NCBI RefSeq assembly: GCF_003049575.1
Contig: NZ_PYWI01000028.1
Coordinates: 1-51,454 of the forward strand
Direction: 5' to 3'
DNA length: 51,454 nt
DNA from: Lysinibacillus parviboronicapiens
GTDB lineage: Bacteria > Bacillota > Bacilli > Bacillales_A > Planococcaceae
The translations under genes were made by a program, and so were the position numbers. The notes under the pieces were generated by a model. It ran no database searches. It was not told the DNA's origin and saw only the letters and a list, made by a program, of their open reading frames with translations. The first letter of the stretch is position 1. Each line of letters opens with the position of its first letter. Shown here piece after piece: positions 8,430 through 17,753 of the stretch.

Positions 8430-8954
8430 TCATGCACCTACAAATAATACAGCCTGCCCAATGGCAATAAAAAAGGCTTCATGTTGGATGGGGCTAGCTT
8501 CTTCAATCTGAAGCGTAATGTCAAAATGACTATCCTGAAAACCTGCCTGCCAGCGGGCAATTGGTTGTTCATTTAGTGAAAATACTGACCAGTCCTCCAT
8601 CTCTTTATTGAGGGTTATTTTTTGCTCGCCGTCTGTAATGATTAAATCTGGAATCATAATTTGCCAGCCATCATAGGCAATCATATAATCTTTTCCAGTA
8701 ACTAAATCTTTGCCTTGAAAATGAACACGACCACGACGCGACATTTTTTTACATGTAAAAAGAGGATGCCCATCAACCGAACTTGCATCAAAACGTACAA
8801 AATATCGGTAATCCATTGAACGATCAAATGCTTTTTTTAGTCTATTGGCGTAAATTCGTTGAACAGTGGACGAGACAGCGCCCGCTTCATTTAAAATCTG
8901 TATTACCTCTGTTGATTCAATTGCCGTAGGTTGTTTGTATGTAAAAGTTTTCAA
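8430..8954 (-). CDS. Tubby-like/LURP-one-type protein of unknown function
   Basis: A 174-aa protein starting at a TTG behind GGAG. The pattern of short beta strands (FTCKKMSRRGRVHFQGKDL, then DYMIAYDGWQIMIPDLIITD, then WSVFSLNEQPIARWQ) and the closing helix (HEAFFIAIGQAVLFVG) recall the tubby C-terminal / LURP-one fold: a twelve-strand barrel around a hydrophobic helix. That assignment rests on appearance only. No signal peptide. Role unknown; bacterial members are often linked to membranes or lipid binding. It is transcribed alone, with a separate spacer from the anti-sigma gene downstream of it in the window. Confidence 0.5.
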   Translation of the reverse strand: MKTFTYKQPTAIESTEVIQILNEAGAVSSTVQRIYANRLKKAFDRSMDYRYFVRFDASSVDGHPLFTCKKMSRRGRVHFQGKDLVTGKDYMIAYDGWQIMIPDLIITDGEQKITLNKEMEDWSVFSLNEQPIARWQAGFQDSHFDITLQIEEASPIQHEAFFIAIGQAVLFVGA

Positions 8955-9086
8955 TACTTTCGCTCCTTCAAAAACACTCGCTTCGAGTTAAATTTTCTTC
9001 TTTTAAGCTAACACAAATTAAGCGTCAAATACAATTCGCCATACTTAGGAATGGCGATGTTGTATTTAACGCTTTCTTATTTCGAT

Positions 9087-10190
9087 TTAATGATTATTCT
9101 GCGATGGTACTTCGACAGTAAATGGTTGGAATTTAACCTCTTTCAGAGTTGATTTATCAAACGGCAATTTCGTTTCTTCCCCATTCGGTTGTATTTGTAC
9201 ACCTGATCCACCTGTAGGGAGCATTAAATATGGCGTAATGATTAATGTTGACACATTATCTGAAATTGGATCAAACGTTTTATTGCCACTGAAGACCCAT
9301 ACACCGTCATTAAATTGCCCCTTCAGCCCTCCTGAATGTGAAGTAAGTTCCTTACCTTGTTCATCCGTTATGCGGAATTCAATAAATGAAGCTGCCAATT
9401 GAGGATTATCACTATTTCCTGCTTCAGTTGCTTCAAATGCAAGGCCAATACCAGAAGGACTCACGGATACTTTAGAAACATCAAGCTGAATCCCCTGTGC
9501 TTGCTGTTGATGATTGACTGGTAACTGGACAATATCGACAATCTTTTTTATAGGGGTTGAAAATTCCCATTTCTCTCCTTCTTTACCTTCCAAAATCAAC
9601 CCCAATTCAAAGGAATTTGGCATATCATCCGTGACATTAAAAGTCGTAATACCTGTACGAATGGTTGGGCTTAAATTCTCTTCGCCATAGCTTCCCGATC
9701 CGCTAAGAAATTTCCCATTCATCTTCAAATCCATACCTGCACCGAAGTACTCATTGCTTAATTCTTTTTCCGATTCAATTTTAATGCCAACAGTAATATT
9801 TGTGTCATCATACAGTACTTCATCGACAGTAACAGCAATACCATTGATTATTTGCTTTTCTCCAACCGTTTTTGTTAATCCTTGTTCGCTAGCCTGTTTT
9901 AGCCCAAGCAAGCCAGAGTCACCAAACACGGACCCCACGATCGGCAGTTGAGCCAAAGTGCTAGCAAATGTTGGTGATATATATGCTGAGCCTATCATAA
10001 TACCAAATGCTGCAGCCGCGCTAGCCACATATAATAAGGGTGTACGTCTACTTCTTCGTGTTACGTGTCGTGGTGTTTGATTCATATTGTTTTGCTCCTC
10101 TGCTTGTTGAATACCTTTGGTAATGGCTGTTCGTACCTCGTCTCTCGGGAATTCTGGAAAGCTACTCTTATGATTAAATGAATCTTTCAT
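9087..10190 (-). CDS. DUF4179-family membrane protein, probable anti-sigma factor
   Basis: A 367-aa protein with a cytosolic N-terminus (about 50 residues, basic near the membrane), one transmembrane helix at about 51-71 (LLYVASAAAAFGIMIGSAYI) and a large extracellular domain of the DUF4179 type (ISPTFASTLAQLPIVGSVFG, then VDEVLYDDTNITVGIKIES). Its start overlaps the end of the ECF sigma gene by 17 bases, implying coupled translation. By analogy with sigma/DUF4179 pairs it should hold the sigma factor at the membrane and release it on an envelope signal. The inhibitory contact itself is not shown by the sequence. Confidence 0.8.
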   Translation of the reverse strand: MKDSFNHKSSFPEFPRDEVRTAITKGIQQAEEQNNMNQTPRHVTRRSRRTPLLYVASAAAAFGIMIGSAYISPTFASTLAQLPIVGSVFGDSGLLGLKQASEQGLTKTVGEKQIINGIAVTVDEVLYDDTNITVGIKIESEKELSNEYFGAGMDLKMNGKFLSGSGSYGEENLSPTIRTGITTFNVTDDMPNSFELGLILEGKEGEKWEFSTPIKKIVDIVQLPVNHQQQAQGIQLDVSKVSVSPSGIGLAFEATEAGNSDNPQLAASFIEFRITDEQGKELTSHSGGLKGQFNDGVWVFSGNKTFDPISDNVSTLIITPYLMLPTGGSGVQIQPNGEETKLPFDKSTLKEVKFQPFTVEVPSQNNH

Positions 10191-10716
10191 TGTATGTTGC
10201 GCTCCTTTCTAATTCTCGTTTTAAGTGTTTTTTTCCACGATGTAAATACGTTTTGATTGTGCTTGAAGGCTTATCCATCATTTGTGAAATTTGTTTAATC
10301 GGTAAATCATGATAATAATATAAAATAAGTGCCATTTGATGGGCGTGACTCAAGTGCTGTAATGCCTCTGATAAATCAATGGGATTACTGATTTCAGTCG
10401 GTTGATGATTTAAACGTTTTAATAGCTCACCTTCTTCATAAGGAATGATTCTTTGCCCTTTTTTCAACAAACGATAACACTCATGAATTAAAATACGAAA
10501 CAGCCAAGTAGAAAAAAATTCTGGGTGCTTGAGCTGTTTAATTGTTAAATAAGCCTTACACGCTGTTTCTTGAATAGCATCCAGTGCATCCTCTTTTTGT
10601 CCTACATAAGAAAGTGCTGTATAGTACAGCTTTTCTTCCTCTAAACTTAGAAGTTGTTCAAACGCTTCCTTGTTTCCTGCAATCGCTTGTTTCACGATAG
10701 ATAAATCATGTTCCAT
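10174..10716 (-). CDS. ECF-type RNA polymerase sigma factor
   Basis: A 180-aa sigma-70 family protein reduced to regions 2 and 4. Region 2 is at residues about 15-85 (ALDAIQETACKAYLTIKQLK, then FFSTWLFRILIHECYRLLKK). Region 4 is at about 115-170 (LSHAHQMALILYYYHDLPIKQISQMM and SSTIKTYLHRGKKHLK as the -35 reader). The ATG follows GGAGGG. It is co-translated with the DUF4179 gene. TGAAACC at 10763-10769, upstream on the coding strand, resembles an ECF -35 element, so autoregulation is possible, but I see no clear matching -10. The trigger is unknown. Confidence 0.9.
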   Translation of the reverse strand: MEHDLSIVKQAIAGNKEAFEQLLSLEEEKLYYTALSYVGQKEDALDAIQETACKAYLTIKQLKHPEFFSTWLFRILIHECYRLLKKGQRIIPYEEGELLKRLNHQPTEISNPIDLSEALQHLSHAHQMALILYYYHDLPIKQISQMMDKPSSTIKTYLHRGKKHLKRELERSATYNERFI

Positions 10717-10966
10717 GCTGTTTCCCTCCGTTCAATACTTAGAGTCTTTATATCCGATAAAAGGTTTCACTTTTATGCTTTTTCTTTTTTTACTTCAAAT
10801 CATAAATACTTTTCGCGGTCAAGAGCGTAGTTGCATCGGAACAATTTGTTGTGGTCTCACATTGTCACAAGACATCTTAGACTTCGTCCCACCTAATGAT
10901 CTCTCCACTGTCTCTTGTGCGCAGAATACATACCAAATCTAAAACTTAGGATTGAAGATGAAACAC

Positions 10967-11001
10967 AAAAAAGTAGCCTACTCTTTGAAAAGTAGCCTAC
11001 T
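10967..11001 (-). terminator. Intrinsic terminator after the toast-rack lipoprotein gene
   Basis: Two copies of AGTAGGCTACT face each other and form an 11-bp stem with one G-G mismatch, followed by T6 on the minus strand. The remaining 10717-10966 is spacer upstream of the sigma gene, with no gene seen. Confidence 0.8.
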
Positions 11002-11010
11002 AAAACTAAT

Positions 11011-11727
11011 CTATTTATCTAACTTGAACGTAACATCGCCAACGCCCATTTCCGAATTTACCTCGAGTACGACATCTGCATGTTCATATGCTTCATTTAC
11101 ATAAACACCTTTACCTTTTGCAATAAACCCTTCTACACTCGAAGACCCTATCCCTTTTTCAGTTGTAAGCTTTACGCCGACTTTCGATGGTAAAATGACC
11201 GTTGTTTGACCAACACCAGTTTCAATGTTCGTTTCAAAGCTTTTTTTCCAATCACCACCTAAATTTACAGCAAGATCACCTACGCCTGTTTCAATATCTA
11301 ATTTTTCAAGCTTCAAGCCCTGTAAATCAAGATTTGCCATAGACGCACCTGTTTCAACGGAAAGATTCATTGGAATATCCTCATTAAGTGTTATATTCCA
11401 TTCATTTTTCACATTCGAAATACCAAATTTTGTGGAGCCTTTATGTTCAATAACCACTTCTCCCGTTTGCCCATGAAGATCGTAGCTAACCTTTGGTGCT
11501 AGTTTATTTATGTTATATTGAGCAGTCCCTTCAACCCAGTCCTTCGCTCCTTTTGTAACCGTCATTTCCCCTACTCCAAGATTTAATTCTACATCTAACT
11601 TCTCAGCCTTATCCTTTTCAACTAAGATGGATTCTTCGTTGTTTTTCCCAGGAATAATTGAGTTACACCCCGATAGAACAAGTATTGAAGCACTCATAAC
11701 TAAACCGATTCCCACAAATTTCTTCAA
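11011..11727 (-). CDS. Toast-rack (DUF2154/LiaF-like) lipoprotein
   Basis: A 238-aa exported lipoprotein. The signal peptide ends in the lipobox LSGC, so Cys20 should be lipidated. The mature part is a repeating beta structure with the recurring motif GVG (LNLGVGEMTV, IETGVGDLAV, IETGVGQTTVIL, SEMGVGDVTF), typical of the toast-rack and LiaF/YvqF beta-helix families. It starts at a TTG behind AGGAGG. Related proteins act as membrane-bound sensors or modulators of cell-envelope stress. It is transcribed in the same direction as the sigma/anti-sigma pair but separated from it by a terminator. Role is inferred. Confidence 0.8.
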   Translation of the reverse strand: MKKFVGIGLVMSASILVLSGCNSIIPGKNNEESILVEKDKAEKLDVELNLGVGEMTVTKGAKDWVEGTAQYNINKLAPKVSYDLHGQTGEVVIEHKGSTKFGISNVKNEWNITLNEDIPMNLSVETGASMANLDLQGLKLEKLDIETGVGDLAVNLGGDWKKSFETNIETGVGQTTVILPSKVGVKLTTEKGIGSSSVEGFIAKGKGVYVNEAYEHADVVLEVNSEMGVGDVTFKLDK

Positions 11728-12153
11728 ATTAATTACCTCCTGATATATAATCTTCCAATAAATCCATTTTATCGAAATATCGATTTTTAAATAACGACCC
11801 TCCGCTTTAAATTCTTCTAAGACCTGAGACTTAGAAAGTCGTCATTTAACGATTTCCTCCCTATCCATCACTTAATTGATATGCAACCTAACAAAGAAGT
11901 TGAACCTCAAATCACATCACTTTTGACATGTTCACGCTGTAGGGATACTATTTCAATTAGCTGGATAGGTGAAAATGCTAGAAGGTTCATAAAATTTGTA
12001 GACATTTCCTTCGTCATCAATAGCGTTAACAGTAACTTCAGGACAATTAGCATTTGTCGTTAGACCGACGAACAATGAAAAAGTTTCATGAAAAAATTCA
12101 TTTTCCATGAAACTTAAATTGTTGAACGATTCTTTTAGCATTTTTCTTTTTTA
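11728..12153. other. 426-bp spacer with a doubtful 62-codon frame
   Basis: The minus-strand frame 11953-12141 could encode 62 aa (LFVGLTTNANCPEVTVNAID is its best part), but it has no ribosome binding site and contains the terminator hairpin at 12077-12114. It may be a remnant of a small protein. The section 11728-11950 holds only AT-rich upstream sequence of the lipoprotein gene. Confidence 0.4.
12077..12114 (-). terminator. Intrinsic terminator after the SRPBCC gene
   Basis: AGTTTCATG pairs with CATGAAACT around a 15-base AT-rich loop, followed by TTTTTC on the minus strand, 40 bases after the SRPBCC stop. Confidence 0.7.
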
Positions 12154-12552
12154 TTACACAAAAGGGATTTCATTTCCCTCCAACAAAGCCTTTAAATTGG
12201 CGAGTGATGCCTCATAACCGCTCGTGTTGAATGTTACAGTTGTTTTTCCCATGTCATCTGCCAATGAGATGGCTATTAACGTTTCAGGTAAATCTAAGTA
12301 AAATGAAAATTGCTGATGCATAGTTACATTTTTTATCGTTAAGGTCATCGGTAACTTCTCAGTCAATTGATTATGGCTATTAGGTATTAATGTAAAAATA
12401 ATCTGTTCACCTGCTGCTAAATGAGGAATTTCCCATATTGAACCAGGCGCATACCATTTTGTTAGCAGCTCGGCATCCGTAATGGCCTGCCAGACTTTTT
12501 CTAGACTTGCATCAATCGAAATTGAACTTTTATTTTCTTTGTACGCCATCAT
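12154..12552 (-). CDS. SRPBCC-superfamily protein (AHSA1-like)
   Basis: About 132 aa, with the start of this small ligand-binding fold: SISIDASLEKVWQAITDAE followed by LLTKWYAPGSIWEI, characteristic of the AHSA1/START-like branch. The fold has a deep hydrophobic pocket; many bacterial members bind lipids or aromatic ligands, or are stress proteins. GGAGGAG precedes two adjacent ATGs (12552 and 12549), and either can serve. Monocistronic, ended by the hairpin at 12077. The ligand is unknown. Confidence 0.8.
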   Translation of the reverse strand: MMAYKENKSSISIDASLEKVWQAITDAELLTKWYAPGSIWEIPHLAAGEQIIFTLIPNSHNQLTEKLPMTLTIKNVTMHQQFSFYLDLPETLIAISLADDMGKTTVTFNTSGYEASLANLKALLEGNEIPFV

Positions 12553-12642
12553 AGACTCCTCCATTAGCAGCATTATGCTTTTTCGTATGAATGATCATTT
12601 TAACATATTTTAAGCGTTTTATCACAAAATTCCAGCTCTATT

Positions 12643-13842
12643 CTAGACAGCATCCCTATTTGTACTTATTGTCGCTCGGTATAAATTCACCGCCCCTAAC
12701 GCTACAGCGATTGCTACCAAATCCAATGCTAGCTGATAACTATGTAATACAATGACCATGAAACCATAAAAAGTTGGTGCTATGACGATAAAAATTTGAT
12801 TTAAAGTTAAAGCAGCACTCACTGTTAGCCCTACATAACCTGGATTGGATTGCTCTGTAACACAAGCTATAAACAAGGAATACCAGCCGATTGCTACGAA
12901 GCCTAGGAGGAAGCAGAAGAAGTGCATCAGCATCTCCAATTGCATCACAAATGGTAACATTATAGTAAAAATAACAGTGCAAACCATTACAATGAATAAT
13001 AATTTTTCTCTATTGTGCTCAAAGAATTGATCACTTAGCCATGCAATGACTACTCTTCCTATCATACCCCCTACTAAGATTAAGCTTAAATACATCCCTG
13101 CATCGATTAATGAATAACTGCCTTCTTGATGCAAATAACTCATAAAATGAGCAATGAGTATCATCTGTAATGACATCATCGTGATGCCTACGATATATAT
13201 GGGGTAAAGCACTTTATTATTTTTAATAGTTATCATTTTTTCTTTAAAAGATACGGATTTAGATACTGACACTACGGTTTCTTTTGGTTCTTTATACGCT
13301 AATAAGAAAAGAATACCTCCAGCAATGGCTACAAAGCCTTGCACGATATGTACCGCAGACAACTCAAAATGATTATACGTATAAGTAAGGATGACAGATG
13401 CCAAGGCCCCTCCTATTGGAATTCCAGTTTGTCGGATACCCATAGCTAGCCCTCGATGTTTGTCGGGAAACCATTTGACGATGGCCGTACTGCCCCCAGT
13501 TTGAGCACTTCCGTACCAGATTCCTACCACTAATAATAACAGTAACAACACCGAATAATGATTTACCATCACAAGTGTTAATGCAGAGAGCCCTAATAAA
13601 ATAGTCCCCCAGCCAATGATTTGTTTCTCTCCTTTTTTATCCATTAAGTGACCAAATACGAGCATGGAAAACATTGGTCCTATATTGACTGTTGAAACAA
13701 TAAATCCAGCTTGTAATGAAGTTAAGTTCCATTCAACCTGATAAAACGTAGCGATTGGCCCCATCCCATATGTCACAAAAGTTGCTGCTGTTTGACAAAG
13801 TGTAGCCACCAATACGATGAACCATTTATAATATGTATTCAT
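12643..13842 (-). CDS. MFS transporter, probably for organic anions
   Basis: A 399-aa protein with twelve predicted membrane helices. The MFS signature loop between TM2 and TM3 is present (FGHLMDKKGEK), and TM4/TM5 has KWFPDKHRGLAMGIRQTGIPIGG, a segment typical of the nitrate/nitrite, oxalate-formate and cyanate-type transporter branch. The ATG follows GGAGC. It is divergent from a LysR gene at 13992, the common arrangement for a substrate-induced transporter. Substrate not identifiable; a small carboxylate or similar anion is a guess from the family. Confidence 0.8.
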   Translation of the reverse strand: MNTYYKWFIVLVATLCQTAATFVTYGMGPIATFYQVEWNLTSLQAGFIVSTVNIGPMFSMLVFGHLMDKKGEKQIIGWGTILLGLSALTLVMVNHYSVLLLLLLVVGIWYGSAQTGGSTAIVKWFPDKHRGLAMGIRQTGIPIGGALASVILTYTYNHFELSAVHIVQGFVAIAGGILFLLAYKEPKETVVSVSKSVSFKEKMITIKNNKVLYPIYIVGITMMSLQMILIAHFMSYLHQEGSYSLIDAGMYLSLILVGGMIGRVVIAWLSDQFFEHNREKLLFIVMVCTVIFTIMLPFVMQLEMLMHFFCFLLGFVAIGWYSLFIACVTEQSNPGYVGLTVSAALTLNQIFIVIAPTFYGFMVIVLHSYQLALDLVAIAVALGAVNLYRATISTNRDAV

Positions 13843-13991
13843 CCAAGCTCCTCCAATTTCTATTTCTACACCAATTTATTAGTTCGGTATAATGTAAGTT
13901 ACCTAGAGTTTACGTTGGATACGACAACGCGTAAAATAGAGGAAAATGATAGAACCTATCAAAAATTTTAATAGGGTGTGTGACATACTAA

Positions 13992-14867
13992 ATGAACATC
14001 GAAGAAATTGCATTAAAAATTGAATTATTACAACGTCAAAATTTAAGTAAATCCGCCGAAATCACTAACTATACACAATCTGCGCTTACATCTAAAGTAA
14101 AAAAAATGGAGGCAGAGATTGGGCAAGCTGTTTTTAAACGTACACCCCATGGTTTAAAAATTACCGATGTCGGCATTCAGTATAGAAACTTTTTACAGCT
14201 ACTCACCCAAGAATATGAAGAATTTTTACAAGCCATTGGTTCACAGCAAATGACAACAAAAGTGAACTGTGGCGCATCCCATACAACGATCAAAATTTAC
14301 GGTGCAACTATCGTCAATACCTTGCATACAAATAACATTCCACTAGATGTTGATTTCACTGTCGAATCTAGTAATTCCTTAAATGAAAAAGTACACAATG
14401 CTGAACTGAATTGTGCACTCACTAGTAAACCGATTAAAATCTATCCAGACGTTCACTATGACTTCATAACGACTGAAACATTCGAAGTGATATCTCATAA
14501 TAGGCATATTATTAATTTTCAAGAGCGTCCAACGCTCACCCTGCTTGTCTTAAGTAAAGGCTGTATGTATACGCGTGCTGTCGTCGAATGGCTAAAGAAT
14601 CATGATATTCCATATCATATGAAAGAGATAAAGTCCGTTAGTAGTATTCTAGATTTTTTGCAAATGGATAATAGCATCGCCGTGTTAAATTCAAAGCTCA
14701 TTGACCTCTATCATTATTCAGAAATACATTATTACAAATTACCACAATTAGAAAATGTGATAAATACCGTGTTTATTTACAGAAAAAATGAAAGTAATGA
14801 CCCTACAATAATTCAACTAAAACAGGTTATTGAATCTATTCTGGAGCGTGCTAAAGAAGGTCTATAA
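13992..14867 (+). CDS. LysR-family transcriptional regulator
   Basis: A 291-aa regulator. The N-terminal helix-turn-helix (residues about 5-60) includes LSKSAEITNYTQSALTSKVKK followed by a classic wing (GQAVFKRTPHGLKITDVG). The effector-binding half is rather divergent (VNCGASHTTIKIYG onward). It faces away from the MFS gene across a 149-base spacer, so it most likely controls that transporter. The ribosome binding site is weak (AGGGTG). A terminator follows immediately. Confidence 0.85.
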   Translation: MNIEEIALKIELLQRQNLSKSAEITNYTQSALTSKVKKMEAEIGQAVFKRTPHGLKITDVGIQYRNFLQLLTQEYEEFLQAIGSQQMTTKVNCGASHTTIKIYGATIVNTLHTNNIPLDVDFTVESSNSLNEKVHNAELNCALTSKPIKIYPDVHYDFITTETFEVISHNRHIINFQERPTLTLLVLSKGCMYTRAVVEWLKNHDIPYHMKEIKSVSSILDFLQMDNSIAVLNSKLIDLYHYSEIHYYKLPQLENVINTVFIYRKNESNDPTIIQLKQVIESILERAKEGL

Positions 14868-14875
14868 TTTATAGG

Positions 14876-14915
14876 AAGCCCATTTGACTAACGCTAGGTC
14901 AAATGGGCCTTTTTT
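14876..14915 (+). terminator. Intrinsic terminator after lysR
   Basis: GCCCATTTGAC pairs perfectly with GTCAAATGGGC (11 bp), followed by CTTTTTT. It may also end the convergent histidine kinase operon. Confidence 0.9.
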
Positions 14916-14990
14916 ACAAAATCATCGCTAACTTGGACAATTTTGGGGTTAATCGGACACTCTCTCAAATTATCGACATTACACTTACCT

Positions 14991-15980
14991 TTATACAAAC
15001 CTAAAGCAAAATGTTGTGCCTTCCTCATTCGACTGTAGAGTATAGTTGATTTGGAGTATGTTAGCGATATCTTCAATAATGTTTAAGCCTAATCCAGTTG
15101 TTGTACGATTGCCATCAAAGCCGATACCATTATCTTTTAGGCAGACTATACCATTTTCAATGCTGACCTCAAGTTTTGTAGCTTTTGAGTGCTTCAATGT
15201 ATTTTGAAAAATATTATCAAACATCCTTTGCAACCATAAATCATTACTATTCCATAGTAAATCTTTATCGAATGATTGAAAGACTAATTCGATGTCATGA
15301 ATACTGTATAAGTAACTCCACTTTTTTAACATGGTTGTCAATAATTCAGACACATGGACGTCGTCGTTTACAATATAAGAATTTTCGATTGTCTCCATTG
15401 TTTGCACATTAAAATCATTGGTTAAATCGGCGATATATTGAATTTGCTTATTTAATGACTCTACTATTAGAGGTTGTTCCTGATAGTATTCTTCTAAATA
15501 GAATAATTGCAGCCGGATAGCCGTTAAAGGTGTATTAATATCGTGTCGTAATTTATTGAATACTTCCTTTTGTAGCTCATGTTGTTGTTTAAGTTGTAGT
15601 TCGCGATAGGTTGTTCTTTCAATTAATAGATTTACCGATTTAATGAGTTCTCCGATTTCATCTTCACTAGGAACATCTAAAGTATCGGGGATTTTCTCAT
15701 CGCTCGCTAGATGGCGAATAGTTTTATTTAACATGTTTATTTTAGAGAGTAGCGCGTTAATTGACTTCGAAAATAAAATGGCTAATAATACGAGCGATAA
15801 GAAAAAGACAATTAACATTGTTGGATAAGCAAAAGACTGATGAAAAGGTATGCCCTGATTCTTGGTCTTAAAGGCGATATCATAGATGATTGACATCGCT
15901 ATACTAATTACTAACAAAACTAACGGTACACTAATAATTGCTGAAAATAATATTAACTGGTATTTTGTTTTTAGTTTCAT
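14991..15980 (-). CDS. Membrane sensor histidine kinase
   Basis: A 329-aa kinase. TM1 (about 10-33) and TM2 (about 53-72) enclose only about 20 extracellular residues, so it probably senses within the membrane or through a partner. A HAMP linker follows, then the H-box with phospho-accepting His146 (LRHDINTPLTA), the N-box (FDNIFQNTLKHSKA), G1 (LKDNGIGFDG) and G2 (TTGLGLNIIEDI). Its start overlaps the response regulator stop by four bases. The short sensor is like the intramembrane-sensing kinases of Bacillales, which watch over peptide or antibiotic stress; that parallel is inference. Confidence 0.9.
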   Translation of the reverse strand: MKLKTKYQLILFSAIISVPLVLLVISIAMSIIYDIAFKTKNQGIPFHQSFAYPTMLIVFFLSLVLLAILFSKSINALLSKINMLNKTIRHLASDEKIPDTLDVPSEDEIGELIKSVNLLIERTTYRELQLKQQHELQKEVFNKLRHDINTPLTAIRLQLFYLEEYYQEQPLIVESLNKQIQYIADLTNDFNVQTMETIENSYIVNDDVHVSELLTTMLKKWSYLYSIHDIELVFQSFDKDLLWNSNDLWLQRMFDNIFQNTLKHSKATKLEVSIENGIVCLKDNGIGFDGNRTTTGLGLNIIEDIANILQINYTLQSNEEGTTFCFRFV

Positions 15981-16651
15981 TTTTTACGATAGGTATTTAA
16001 TCTATACCCTTCCCCATATATATTTTGAAGAATATCACCGGATGTATCATTAATTTTTGTCCGTATTTTTTTTATGTGAACGTTGACGATATTGTGATTG
16101 CGATTTTCAAGTGGCCATAAATAATCAAAGAAATGGTCTTTTGTTAAAACTCGATCCCTGTTGTCGTATAAATAAAAGAAAATTTTACGTTCAATTGCCG
16201 TCAATGCTATCTCATCATGGAGGCTATGATTAAAAACCTTTTTATGTTCTGCATCAATATATAGATGTTTAATTTGTGAAAAGGTACCATAGTGATGTTC
16301 TAACATTTTCTGCATTCTCAGTAGCAGCTCTCTCGGATCAAAAGGCTTTGTCATATAGTCCTCACCAATTGTTAAACCTTGAAGCTTGCTATCCATATCA
16401 TTACGAGCAGATAGAAAAATAATCGGAATGTTTAATCCTAGCTGTTTAATTTTCTTTGTTAGTTGATAGCCGTCTTCACCGGGTAGCATCACATCCATAA
16501 TGACTAAATCCATCTGAGGTATGAGGGTCAGTAACTCTTTCCCATCTGTTAGCCAACATACTTGATAGTCTTCCCGTTGCAAAATTTTTTGCAACAAATC
16601 ACCAATCATTAAATCATCTTCAATCAGTAAAATATTATATCCCTTCATCAC
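15977..16651 (-). CDS. OmpR/PhoB-family response regulator
   Basis: A 224-aa two-domain regulator. The receiver domain has the acidic pocket EDD at 11-13, the phospho-acceptor Asp53 (VIMDVMLPGEDG) and the conserved Lys in TKPFDP. The C-terminal winged helix spans about 130-222 (LTAIERKIFFYLYDN, then VNVHIKKIRTKI and GEGYRL). It overlaps both neighbours by four bases, so hydrolase, regulator and kinase form one operon. Targets cannot be read from this window. Confidence 0.93.
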   Translation of the reverse strand: MMKGYNILLIEDDLMIGDLLQKILQREDYQVCWLTDGKELLTLIPQMDLVIMDVMLPGEDGYQLTKKIKQLGLNIPIIFLSARNDMDSKLQGLTIGEDYMTKPFDPRELLLRMQKMLEHHYGTFSQIKHLYIDAEHKKVFNHSLHDEIALTAIERKIFFYLYDNRDRVLTKDHFFDYLWPLENRNHNIVNVHIKKIRTKINDTSGDILQNIYGEGYRLNTYRKK

Positions 16652-17646
16652 TTCGGCCTTTCTTTTTTGTCGACTTTTGACTTGATAAATGCCTGGCTAA
16701 GATCATATATCTCATCAGGCTTATACAAATAAATACTATGTGTGCCACTAACTTCTACGACTTCCGACGTATTCAATTGTTTGGCAAAGTCTCGATAATC
16801 TTTGCTTTGTTGTTTGGTATATTTTGAATTTTTATTTTGTTCGGCAATGGCATCAATAAATAAAATAGGTGTCTCTTTTGGCATTGGTAGATAAATTGAT
16901 TTCTGACTATTTTCGTCAGCATGCAATAACTCTTCCTTCATATCATTATTAAAAAATTGTTTAAAAGAAATAGCTTTATATATTTCTTTTTCCTCTTTTG
17001 TTAAAAAAGATTGCTTCATTACTTCAGGATTATATGTCATCTCAGGCACTAATCGATGCAAGCCCAATTTCGTTAACAAATTGACGCCTCTTACGGTCCA
17101 TCTATTAGCTAGACTCATCTTATGTGTTACGTATTGCTGGGGTAAGCCAATATCAAGAGCAATAATGGCTTTGATCTCTTGTGGATATTTTTGCGCCCAA
17201 TATATCGCTTCTATACCTGATAATGAATGTGGCATTAAAATGTACGGTGGCTTATTTCCACTTTGTAAGAGCGCTTCCCTCGTTTGTTCTAACATTGTAT
17301 CGATATCCCTAGCATCATTAAATACATCACTGTAACCATAACCAGCTCTTTCCATAACCGCAATCTTATTTTCCACTAAAAACTTGCTATACAGACCTTT
17401 CATTTCATAGATAGGTGCGGCAATTCCAGAGCCCGCCATCAATACATAAGTGTCTTTGCCATCTCCCTCGTTATAAACATTTATTTTTTTATCATTTACC
17501 TTAACGAGCGACCCCTCATCTGTAAGAAGGGCAGATTCCTTCATTAATTGATAGTGATGATAACTAAATATGGATACTAATCCAAGTAAAATAACAGCTA
17601 TTAGCCATATCATCAGCTTCTTTACGACTTTGCATATTGTTTTCAT
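16648..17646 (-). CDS. Membrane-anchored alpha/beta hydrolase
   Basis: A 332-aa protein. An N-terminal membrane helix at about 11-29 is followed by an alpha/beta hydrolase domain predicted to lie outside. The oxyanion segment is LMAGSGIAAP, the nucleophile elbow is PHSLSG with Ser141 (the usual first Gly is Pro), and a likely catalytic His lies in VSGTHSIYLY near 303. It is the first gene of the operon with the response regulator and kinase (four-base overlap), so it may be an effector of, or supply the signal to, that system. The substrate is unknown; esters, lipids or peptides are all possible. Confidence 0.8.
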   Translation of the reverse strand: MKTICKVVKKLMIWLIAVILLGLVSIFSYHHYQLMKESALLTDEGSLVKVNDKKINVYNEGDGKDTYVLMAGSGIAAPIYEMKGLYSKFLVENKIAVMERAGYGYSDVFNDARDIDTMLEQTREALLQSGNKPPYILMPHSLSGIEAIYWAQKYPQEIKAIIALDIGLPQQYVTHKMSLANRWTVRGVNLLTKLGLHRLVPEMTYNPEVMKQSFLTKEEKEIYKAISFKQFFNNDMKEELLHADENSQKSIYLPMPKETPILFIDAIAEQNKNSKYTKQQSKDYRDFAKQLNTSEVVEVSGTHSIYLYKPDEIYDLSQAFIKSKVDKKERPK

Positions 17647-17753
17647 CGAATTCTCCTCTCATCTTATAACGAAAGAATAAACGATAAAAATAAATTTCTA
17701 ATTAATTTTTCTGTATTTCATGATTGTAGTTTAGAAACGCAACTACCTGTCCC

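Noticed and set aside
10670..10942. 90-codon + strand frame opposite the sigma gene start
   Set aside because: Overlaps the sigma factor gene in antisense and lacks start signals.
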